This document shows positions 1 through 5,112 of a stretch of 5,112 bases of DNA, piece by piece. This DNA is from Methanoregulaceae archaeon. GTDB lineage: Archaea; Halobacteriota; Methanomicrobia; Methanomicrobiales; Methanospirillaceae. Numbering within the stretch: the first letter of the stretch is position 1; the number at the start of each line of letters is the position of its first letter. The stretch spans positions 13,118 through 18,229 of the forward strand of contig DUGU01000014.1 of NCBI GenBank assembly GCA_013331215.1, in the 5' to 3' direction. The translations under genes were made by a program, and so were the position numbers. The notes under the pieces were generated by a model. It saw only the letters and a program-made list of their open reading frames with translations. It was not told the origin of the DNA and searched no databases.

Positions 1-2
1 GG

Positions 3-56
3 AAGTATCAGGGTGTTGGTAGAGGGGCGACGTCTATCTACTTTTGGAAGAAATAG
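3..56 (+). CDS. Possible 3' end of an upstream gene (partial, unidentified)
   Basis: This frame is open from the left edge and reads KYQGVGRGATSIYFWKK before a TAG at 54-56. The mix of aromatic, glycine and basic residues looks like a real protein C-terminus. The GxGRGxxxxY pattern loosely resembles the last strand of winged-helix domains that end some archaeal DNA-binding or ATPase proteins, but 17 residues are too few for assignment. Another frame (from base 1) is also open, so the reading is uncertain. If it is correct, the upstream gene ends 86 bases before nrdJ on the same strand. Confidence 0.35.
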   Translation, partial: KYQGVGRGATSIYFWKK

Positions 57-67
57 GATCTGTCCGG

Positions 68-106
68 CCGGGACTTCTGTCCCGGAAGACAGGCCACGGA
101 CCTGTC
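68..106 (+). promoter_or_regulatory. Two adjacent inverted repeats in the nrdJ leader
   Basis: CCGGGAC (68-74) and GTCCCGG (79-85) form a perfect 7-bp stem around a TTCT loop. Two bases later GACAGG (88-93) and CCTGTC (101-106) form a perfect 6-bp stem around a 7-base loop. CCACGGAC also occurs twice as a direct repeat (94-101 and 106-113), and TGTCC occurs three times (61, 78, 103). The elements lie 37 to 75 bases upstream of the nrdJ ATG and could be an operator, a structured 5' leader, or a terminator-like hairpin for an upstream gene, although no T-run follows. No cobalamin-riboswitch or NrdR-box pattern was recognised. The repeats are seen directly; the role is inference. Confidence 0.35.
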
Positions 107-142
107 CACGGACGCTCCAGCCATCGCGAGGCACGGCATTGC

Positions 143-3100
143 ATGACCACATCACCCGTCGTTGACAGCATACTCTCTGCGCGGTACCTGCGAAGAGGGG
201 AGAAGGGCTTCGAGGACATCTGCCGCCGGGTCGCCGCGGCCCTCGCCGAGGACGCGGACGATCGGGCGGCGTTCTACGAGGCGATGAGCAGCCTGCGGTT
301 TCTCCCGAACTCCCCGACGCTGATGAACGCGGGCACTGAGATCGGCCAGCTCTCGGCCTGCTTCACCCTGCCCGTCTCCGACTCGATCGAGGGGATCTTC
401 GAGAGCATGAAGTACGGGGCGATCATCCACAAGACGGGCGGCGGAACAGGATACAACTTCTCGCACATCCGGCCCGAGGGATCGCCCGTGCAGTCCACGG
501 ACGGCGTCGCGTCGGGCCCGGTCTCGTTCATCCGGGTCTTCAACGCGGCAACGGACGTGATCAAGCAGGGAGGCCGCCGCCGCGGCGCGAACATGGGGAT
601 CCTGAACGTCTGGCACCCGGACATCCTGGCGTTCATCGCCATGAAGCGCGAGGAGGGGGACGTCGCCAACTTCAACCTCTCGGTCATGGTCGACGATCGA
701 TTCATGGGCCTTGTCGAGAGAAAGGAGTTCGATGCCGTCTGGCTCGTCCATCCCGTCACCGGCGCGTCGGTCACGGTCGGCGAGATCTGGGCGGGCATCG
801 TGGACGGAATCTGGAAGAACGGAGAGCCCGGGATCCTCTTCCACGACGAGATCAACCGGCACAACCCGACCCCTCAGCTCGGCCCGATCGACACCACGAA
901 CCCCTGCGTCACCGCCGACACCTGGGTGATGACGGGCGCAGGACCTCGTCAGGTCGCCGAACTCGTCGGAACGGCGTTTGATGTGGCCGTAAACGGCATG
1001 ACCTTCCGGTCGGGTCCGGACGGTTTCTTCTCGACGGGGACGAAGAAGGTGGTGAGGTTGACCACGAAAGAGGGGCACTGCGTCAGGCTCACCAGGGACC
1101 ACCCGGTCTGCCGGGTAAAGTCCGTCACTCGCAATCTCACGGAGATCGAATGGACCCGCGTGGGCGACCTCTCTGCCGGCGACCGGGTCTTTCTCCACGA
1201 CCACCGCGCCCTTCTGGCGTGGAAAGGATCGCTCACCCAGGAGGAGGGATACCTCCTGGGCCTGCTTGTCGGCGACGGCACGCTGAAGTCGGATGTCGGT
1301 GTCCTCTCGGTCTGGGAAAGTGACTGCGGCGCGATGTCAGTGATGGAGCACGAGGGGACGTGTGCCTCAATGCTCGCCCACCGTTCCGATTTCTCCGGGG
1401 GGGTTGCCGTCAGGGGGAGGGGCGAACACCGGTTGAAACTAGCCGCCATCCGCGATCTTGCCGCCTCGTACGGGATGGCCCCCGGGAAGAAGACCGTCAC
1501 GACCACCCTCGAACGGGCGTCGTCCGCCGGGTACCGCGGCTTTCTCTCGGGGCTCTTCGACTGCGACGGCTCGGTACAGGGCTCGACCGTAAAGGGAGTC
1601 AGTGTCAGGCTGGCGCAGAGTTCGCGCCCGCTCCTCTGCGCCGTCCAGCGGATGCTCCTCCGCCTCGGGATCGCCTCCCAAATTTATTCCCGCAGGGACG
1701 TTGGATTAAAAATGCTGCCCGACGGGCGGGGAGGGTCGAGGCCGTATCCAACCCGTGCCCAGTACGAGATGGTGATTGCGAGCGAGAACCTCGCCCGCTT
1801 CCGGGACCGGGTGGGTTTTATCCACGCACGCAAACGAGAAGCCCTTGAACGAGCGCTCTCATCGTATTCGCGGTCCCTGAACAGGGAGAATTTTGTGGCA
1901 ACGGTAGCGGCGCTGCAGGACGACGGGGAGGAGGCCGTCTTCGACCTTCAGGTGCCGGGCATCAACGCCTTCGACGCGAACGGGTTCGTGGCCCACAACT
2001 GCGGCGAGCAGCCTCTCCTCCCCTTCGAGAGCTGCGTCCTCGGCAGCATCAACCTGGCCGCGTTCGTCTCCGATGGGGCGATCGACCTGGACGGGGTCGA
2101 GGCCACCGCCCGGATGGCCACGCGGTTTCTCGACCTCGTCATCGACCGGAACGTCTACCCGATTCCGCAGATCGAGGAGGCGACCCGGCGGACGCGGAAG
2201 ATCGGTCTGGGCGTCATGGGGGTCCACGACGCCATGCTGATGCTGGATCTTTCGTACGACTCCGATGAGGGGCGCGCCTGGTGCGAGAAGGTGATGGAGC
2301 GGATCTCCGCCGCGGCCGTGGAGGAATCGCGCCGACGTGCGGAGTCGCTCGGGCCGTTCCCGGCCTTTGAGGGGAGCACCTGGGAGCTCCCGGTCCGCAA
2401 TGCCGCGATGACGACGGTCGCCCCCACCGGGACGATCTCGCTCCTCGCCGGATGCTCGAGCGGGATCGAGCCGGTCTTCTCGTACGCCTACACCCGGAAG
2501 AACACGGTCGGCAAGACGTTCGTCATCGTGAACCCGGTCTTCCGCGATGCGCTCGACCGAACCATCGCGGAGACGAATCTCCCTGAGGCCGAGCGCGCGA
2601 CGCGAGCGGAGGAGGTCGTCTCCCACGTCCACGAAACCGGCACCGTCCAGGACCTTGCCTGGCTCCCCCAGGATTTTCGGCGGCTCTTCAGGACGGCGCT
2701 CGACATCTCCTGGCAGGACCACATCCGGATGCAGGCGAGCTTCCAGCGGCACGTTCACGCCTCGATCAGCAAGACCGTCAACATGCCCTCGTCGGCGACG
2801 AAGGAGGACTGCGCTGAGGCGCTCCTCATGGCCTGGCGCCTCGGATTGAAGGGGATCACGATCTACCGGACGGGGAGCCGCGAGTCGGTCGTCCTCGCCC
2901 TGAAGGAGACGGAGGCCCTCCCGCCCGCTCCGGCCGGGAAGATCCTGCCTGAGCAGGTTCCCCGGCTCCCGCTCGACCGGCCGAAGGAGCTCGCCGGCCG
3001 GACGTACCTCTGCCAGTCCGGGTGCTGCCGCCTGTACGTGACCGTGAACCTGCTCGAAGGAAAGCCGATAGAGGTTTTCATCCGGACCGTCGGACAGGGC

Positions 3101-3442
3101 GGATGCGAGGCGAGCAGCAACGCGATGGGACGGGCGATCAGCACCGGGCTTCAGAACGGCGTGCCGTACCAGAAGTTCGTGCGACAGTTCGCGAAGGTCA
3201 ACTGCATCTCCGCGATCAAGAACCCGGCCTCGGAGGGGCACTCGTGCGCCGACGTCGTGGGCCGCTGCATCGACCTCTCGGCGAGAAACGAGAGCATCAC
3301 GACCCTGCAGGACTGGGAGATCCGGCAGGTGGACTCGAAGACGACGCGGCGCCTCTGCCCCGACTGCCGCGAGCCCCTGGACTTCGGCAGGGGCTGCAAC
3401 CAGGGGATCTGCAAGCACTGCGGCTGGAGCGGGTGCAGTTAG
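143..3442 (+). CDS. nrdJ: Adenosylcobalamin-dependent (class II) ribonucleotide reductase precursor containing an intein
   Basis: Class II reductases convert ribonucleotides to deoxyribonucleotides in the cytoplasm, using adenosylcobalamin to generate a cysteine thiyl radical; they are usually single-subunit enzymes. The precursor has 1099 residues, or 734 after removal of the intein at residues 255-619. Visible landmarks are the redox Cys73 in QLSACF; the HKTGGGTGYNFSHIRPEGS segment from residue 96; the specificity loop QGGRRRGANM at 142-151; TTN253-P ahead of the intein; and CGEQPLLPFESC from 620, giving the thiyl Cys620, Glu622 and redox Cys631 (255, 257 and 266 once spliced). The phosphate-binding PTGTIS is at 761-766 and a TSCPD domain spans about 953-1048. 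A tail with six cysteines (1072, 1075, 1085, 1090, 1093, 1098) probably relays electrons or binds zinc. No ATP-cone precedes ARYLRRGE. ATG 143 is chosen because family similarity begins here; the TTG at 44 would add an Arg/Gly/His-rich stretch through the inverted repeats. The nearest SD-like site, GAGG at 128-131, is weak. Confidence 0.96.
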   Translation: MTTSPVVDSILSARYLRRGEKGFEDICRRVAAALAEDADDRAAFYEAMSSLRFLPNSPTLMNAGTEIGQLSACFTLPVSDSIEGIFESMKYGAIIHKTGGGTGYNFSHIRPEGSPVQSTDGVASGPVSFIRVFNAATDVIKQGGRRRGANMGILNVWHPDILAFIAMKREEGDVANFNLSVMVDDRFMGLVERKEFDAVWLVHPVTGASVTVGEIWAGIVDGIWKNGEPGILFHDEINRHNPTPQLGPIDTTNPCVTADTWVMTGAGPRQVAELVGTAFDVAVNGMTFRSGPDGFFSTGTKKVVRLTTKEGHCVRLTRDHPVCRVKSVTRNLTEIEWTRVGDLSAGDRVFLHDHRALLAWKGSLTQEEGYLLGLLVGDGTLKSDVGVLSVWESDCGAMSVMEHEGTCASMLAHRSDFSGGVAVRGRGEHRLKLAAIRDLAASYGMAPGKKTVTTTLERASSAGYRGFLSGLFDCDGSVQGSTVKGVSVRLAQSSRPLLCAVQRMLLRLGIASQIYSRRDVGLKMLPDGRGGSRPYPTRAQYEMVIASENLARFRDRVGFIHARKREALERALSSYSRSLNRENFVATVAALQDDGEEAVFDLQVPGINAFDANGFVAHNCGEQPLLPFESCVLGSINLAAFVSDGAIDLDGVEATARMATRFLDLVIDRNVYPIPQIEEATRRTRKIGLGVMGVHDAMLMLDLSYDSDEGRAWCEKVMERISAAAVEESRRRAESLGPFPAFEGSTWELPVRNAAMTTVAPTGTISLLAGCSSGIEPVFSYAYTRKNTVGKTFVIVNPVFRDALDRTIAETNLPEAERATRAEEVVSHVHETGTVQDLAWLPQDFRRLFRTALDISWQDHIRMQASFQRHVHASISKTVNMPSSATKEDCAEALLMAWRLGLKGITIYRTGSRESVVLALKETEALPPAPAGKILPEQVPRLPLDRPKELAGRTYLCQSGCCRLYVTVNLLEGKPIEVFIRTVGQGGCEASSNAMGRAISTGLQNGVPYQKFVRQFAKVNCISAIKNPASEGHSCADVVGRCIDLSARNESITTLQDWEIRQVDSKTTRRLCPDCREPLDFGRGCNQGICKHCGWSGCS
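905..1999 (+). mobile_element. Intein in NrdJ, 365 residues, with LAGLIDADG homing endonuclease
   Basis: This in-frame insertion removes itself by protein splicing. The flanks TTNP and CGEQPLLPFESC join to give the conserved NrdJ motif NPCGEQ, which fixes the boundaries. Splicing residues are all present: Cys1 (CVTADTWVM); block B TRDH with Thr63 and His66; block F VFDLQVPG at 345-352; and C-terminal NGFVAHN with His364 and Asn365, followed by Cys+1 of the extein. Two LAGLIDADG-type motifs lie between, LLGLLVGDGTL from 117 and FLSGLFDCDG from 213, so it is a full-size rather than mini-intein. Block F has Asn-Ala where many inteins have His-Asn, a conservative family variation. The coding sequence contains AT-rich patches (for example 1679-1714) unlike the flanking extein, consistent with acquisition by homing. 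Confidence 0.96.
1232..1894 (+). other. Homing-endonuclease domain inside the intein (approximate limits)
   Basis: Two LAGLIDADG helices are visible about 96 residues apart, ending in GDG (Asp124 of the intein) and DCDG (Asp221). Those aspartates are the metal-binding catalytic acids of monomeric two-motif enzymes, and both are retained. The segment SSRPLLCAVQRMLLRLGIAS (239-258) matches the block H helix that normally follows the second motif. Such enzymes cut an intein-free allele and so drive copying of the intein into it. No frameshift or stop interrupts the domain, so it may still be active. Limits are set between splicing blocks B and F and are approximate. Confidence 0.8.
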
Positions 3443-3463
3443 GACGAGATTACCGGGGAGGAG

Positions 3464-3706
3464 GTGGCGAAATCCGATGGGGTGCTGAGGGACGGCATCT
3501 GCATTCGGACGACCCCCATGGAGTTCTGTCGCTGGTACACTGTCCGTGAGCGGCGCGAGCCACCAGGGACGATGCTCGTCGCGCCGCGATCAGGACGGCA
3601 GGCATCGGGGCTCCTTCTGAGATGCGGCGCCGGTCGCCTCAGGGTCTGGGAAGAGGCAGTCGACGCCGTCCGCGATTTACTGCGGCCCATTTACGGAACG
3701 ACCTGA
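3464..3706 (+). CDS. Small protein of unknown function, 80 residues
   Basis: I do not recognise this family. The product starts MAKSDGVLRDGICIRTTPME and ends DLLRPIYGTT. It is basic, has cysteines at 13, 22 and 53, no signal peptide and no membrane segment. Alternating hydrophobic stretches (LLLRCGAGRLRVW) followed by a probable helix (EEAVDAVRDLLRPIYG) suggest a small compact alpha/beta domain. Codon choice is GC-rich at third positions like its neighbours. The start is uncertain: GTG 3464 sits only two bases after GGGGAGG (3455-3461), closer than usual, while GTG 3482 in the same frame lies about 17 bases after GGAGG (3460-3464). The ATG at 3477 is in another frame and stops at once. The gene begins 21 bases after nrdJ ends, so it is probably co-transcribed with it; a functional link is only an inference. 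Confidence 0.7.
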   Translation: MAKSDGVLRDGICIRTTPMEFCRWYTVRERREPPGTMLVAPRSGRQASGLLLRCGAGRLRVWEEAVDAVRDLLRPIYGTT

Positions 3707-3751
3707 CGACCGAGACGAACGCCTGATCCGGGTCGACATGCATCTCGTGCG

Positions 3752-4006
3752 ATGGACCAGGTTATCGGGCACTTTGCAGCACGGACGGCATCTGAGGCCT
3801 GCAAGGCCGGGTTCGAGTTGCACGCTGAGCGCCGGGGGTAGCTGCAACCAGGTCGGAGATCTGAACCCGAAATCCGCATCGAGACGGCACCGACGGGGCG
3901 GGTGGAGCACGTCGTCGCTCGCGAGCTCCGCATCCTGCTTCATCGAAACCGTATGGCCCGGTTCCGGGAGACGTTGCGGTCGGCGATAACGGACGGCGAA
4001 CAATAG
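3752..4006 (+). pseudogene. Probable gene remnant with an in-frame TAG (unidentified)
   Basis: One frame reads MDQVIGHFAARTASEACKAG and on to ERRG, then TAG at 3839-3841, then continues without interruption through EIRIETAPTGRVEHVVAREL and ILLHRNRMARFRETLRSAIT to a final TAG at 4004-4006. The second part looks like an amphipathic, helix-rich protein. By hand count its GC content at codon positions 1, 2 and 3 is roughly 72, 50 and 70 percent, the pattern expected of coding DNA, with a third-position bias that looks weaker than in nrdJ. No Shine-Dalgarno site precedes ATG 3752, nor GTG 3902, the likeliest restart after the stop. I interpret it as a decayed gene. In GC-rich DNA a 100-codon frame with one stop also arises by chance, so confidence is limited. 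Stop-codon readthrough cannot be excluded. Confidence 0.35.
3817..3848 (+). repeat. Inverted repeat / hairpin spanning the in-frame TAG
   Basis: GTTGCA (3817-3822) plus GCT (3824-3826) is complementary to AGC (3840-3842) plus TGCAAC (3843-3848), giving a 9-bp stem with a single bulged C at 3823 and a 13-base loop rich in G. The TAG that interrupts the surrounding frame straddles the loop-stem junction. No T-run follows, so it is not an obvious terminator. Role unknown. Confidence 0.35.
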
Positions 4007-4107
4007 CGTGAGGCGTTGCGGCGGGACACCCGGCGGTACAATCAGCCCGCACGACGTCGCAACCTTCTTTCCGGTGAGGGTAAATCATCCTGAGGGAGTG
4101 AAAAGAG
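4007..4107 (+). promoter_or_regulatory. Upstream region of the SWIM gene, with an inverted repeat
   Basis: GTTGCGGCGGG (4015-4025) can pair with CCCGC (4046-4050) and CGCAAC (4058-4063), forming an 11-bp stem with a 7-base bulge (4051-4057) on the 3' side and a 20-base loop. The bulge and flanking bases include the palindrome CGACGTCG (4052-4059). A relatively AT-rich stretch (4060-4090, with GTAAATCATCC at 4080-4090) is the only promoter-like composition; I see no clear archaeal TATA box. The region probably holds the control sequences of the following gene, but no specific factor can be named. Confidence 0.3.
4095..4101 (+). promoter_or_regulatory. Ribosome-binding site of the SWIM-domain gene
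   Basis: GGAGTGA, preceded by further G residues (GAGG at 4092-4095), lies six bases before GTG 4108 and matches the archaeal Shine-Dalgarno consensus. An in-frame TGA at 4099-4101 lies within it, so translation cannot begin upstream. Together these fix the start at the GTG. Confidence 0.65.
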
Positions 4108-5112
4108 GTGCCCGATGCAGCTTCGGATCCGTTCCGGTTGATCACATGGGATGACATCGGGGTTTGGGCCGGGAAGGCCGCCCTCGCCCGGGGCGCGAGG
4201 TACCAGCGTGAGGGGCGCGTCCGGCAGATCGGGCGGACTCCGGACGGTGGTCTCGTCGCCTGGGTGGACGGCACGGCGACATATGCGACGCTGGTCGGGG
4301 TCGAGGAGGGCCGGCTCTGCTCCCGTTGCACCTGCCCGGTCGAGATCTCCTGCAAACACGCTGTCGCCGTCCTGCTCGAGTACCGGGCCGGCGCCGGGAC
4401 CATGAATGTCCTGCCGGTCCCTCCCTCGGATAAACGTCTGTTACTCCACGGCATCGTGCCGCCCCCCGATCCGCGGCTCCGCCGATACCTGGAGACCCTC
4501 GCCGCCGGGGACCACGTCGAGCTCCTCCTCGCCCTCTGCGATGCGTACCCCGAACTGCGGCAGGAGATCGACGACCGCCGCATCCTCTCCGTGGGTGAGA
4601 TCGCCGAACTGGTCCGATCACTCCTGGCCGATATCGAGGCCCTGACGCAGCAGCCGGTTCCGAGAAGACGCCGGGGCCCCGGTATCCCGACCTCAGATCT
4701 CTCCGACGTGGAGCGACGGCTCAGGTCCCTGCTCGAACGGGGACACCCGGATGAGGTGGTCGGCCTGGGGCGCATCCTCCAGGAGAAGGGGATTGAACTG
4801 ATCGAACAGGGCGATGAAGAGGGAGAGAGCGCCGATGGACTGATCGGGTGCTTCGACGTGGTCTTCGAGGCCCTCCCCCGCTCCTCTCTCCCCGTTCACG
4901 AACAGATGCTCTTCGCCGTCGAGGCCGATCTGCGCGACGATTACGGCCTCGGGCTCGGCGAAGAGTTCTGGAAGCAGGCCCATCCCCGGGAAGAATGGGG
5001 TCGGCTCGCCGACCTCCTCGTCGTCCGGGTCAGCGGATACGGGAGCCGGGCGATCGCGGATAGGATCACGGCCCGGCTCGACCTCGACCGCCTGGTCGAA
5101 TGGGCGGTGGAA
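4108..5112 (+). CDS. SWIM zinc-finger domain protein (3' end beyond the window)
   Basis: The frame is open for 335 codons from GTG 4108 to the last base, so the C-terminus is missing. Residues 18-70 (GVWAGKAALARGARYQREGR, then DGTATYATLVG) match the strand-rich lead-in typical of SWIM proteins. The SWIM motif follows: C74-T-C76-P-V-E-I-S-C82-K-H84, then AVAVLLEY, fitting CxCxnCxH zinc ligands with n = 5. SWIM domains bind zinc and are thought to mediate DNA or protein contacts; in prokaryotes they occur in stand-alone proteins and near SNF2-type helicases. After the finger comes a mostly helical, acidic region with Leu/Glu-rich segments and a short basic stretch, PRRRRG, near residue 192. I see no catalytic motif or membrane segment in the visible part. 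The start is supported by a good ribosome-binding site and an upstream in-frame stop. It lies about 400 bases after the previous intact gene and probably has its own promoter. Confidence 0.85.
   Translation, partial: MPDAASDPFRLITWDDIGVWAGKAALARGARYQREGRVRQIGRTPDGGLVAWVDGTATYATLVGVEEGRLCSRCTCPVEISCKHAVAVLLEYRAGAGTMNVLPVPPSDKRLLLHGIVPPPDPRLRRYLETLAAGDHVELLLALCDAYPELRQEIDDRRILSVGEIAELVRSLLADIEALTQQPVPRRRRGPGIPTSDLSDVERRLRSLLERGHPDEVVGLGRILQEKGIELIEQGDEEGESADGLIGCFDVVFEALPRSSLPVHEQMLFAVEADLRDDYGLGLGEEFWKQAHPREEWGRLADLLVVRVSGYGSRAIADRITARLDLDRLVEWAVE

Noticed and set aside
44..142. TTG-initiated N-terminal extension of nrdJ
   Set aside because: It would add 33 residues rich in Arg, Gly, His and Ser, translated through the inverted repeats and unlike the family N-terminus; ATG 143 fits the expected start.
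57..142. Cobalamin riboswitch upstream of the B12-dependent reductase
   Set aside because: The leader is only about 86 bases, too short for a cobalamin riboswitch, and the B12-box consensus is not visible.
1859..3418. Long minus-strand open frame (519 codons) opposite nrdJ
   Set aside because: Composition dominated by Arg, Asp, Pro and Leu with no recognisable motif; it is the antisense shadow expected of a GC-rich gene. The 152-1204 minus-strand frame is rejected for the same reason.
3805..3880. tRNA-like pieces (GGGTTCGAGT on the plus strand, GGTTCAGATCT on the minus strand, GGGGGTAGCTG)
   Set aside because: T-arm stems do not pair properly on either strand, and no matching D-arm, anticodon arm or acceptor stem can be assembled.
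3738..3989. Plus-strand 83-codon frame from ATG 3738
   Set aside because: Ser/Arg/Gly-rich product without domain signals; the neighbouring frame from 3752 has the better coding profile, and no Shine-Dalgarno site precedes this ATG.
3762..4775. Minus-strand open frame of 337 codons across the SWIM gene
   Set aside because: Ser/Arg/Pro-rich low-information protein overlapping a clear SWIM domain with a good ribosome-binding site on the other strand.
1..5112. CRISPR array, rRNA, insertion-sequence ends
   Set aside because: No regularly spaced direct repeats, no rRNA-like conserved segments and no transposase or terminal inverted repeats were seen by eye.

Overview
The window looks like chromosomal DNA from a high-GC euryarchaeal methanogen, probably of the Methanoculleus / Methanomicrobiales type. 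That placement is an inference. It rests on an archaeal-style class II ribonucleotide reductase (no ATP-cone, TSCPD domain and Cys-rich tail), an intein inside it, strong GC bias at third codon positions, GTG starts with GGAG-type Shine-Dalgarno sites, and proteins that are not haloarchaeal-acidic. All supported genes lie on the + strand.

Layout. Positions 3-56 may be the 3' end of an upstream gene, seen only as 17 codons. Positions 57-142 are a leader with two adjacent perfect inverted repeats. Positions 143-3442 encode nrdJ, the adenosylcobalamin-dependent ribonucleotide reductase, as a 1099-residue precursor. An in-frame 365-residue LAGLIDADG intein (905-1999) interrupts it immediately before the cysteine expected to carry the catalytic thiyl radical; splicing leaves a 734-residue enzyme. 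Twenty-one bases later, 3464-3706 encodes an 80-residue protein I do not recognise, probably co-transcribed with nrdJ.

Positions 3707-4107 hold no intact gene. They contain one reading frame (3752-4006) with coding-like composition but an in-frame TAG, probably a gene remnant, and two hairpin-forming inverted repeats whose arms share GTTGC/GCAAC. Positions 4108-5112 are the first 335 codons of a SWIM zinc-finger protein that runs off the right edge.

Functionally, nrdJ makes deoxyribonucleotides for DNA synthesis. Because the intein separates the catalytic Asn from the radical Cys and the catalytic Glu, no active reductase can form until the protein splices. The SWIM gene has its own ribosome-binding site and follows about 400 bases without an intact gene, so I treat it as a separate unit. 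The most notable content is the intein placement and the disrupted 3707-4107 segment; I see no convincing new multi-gene system.
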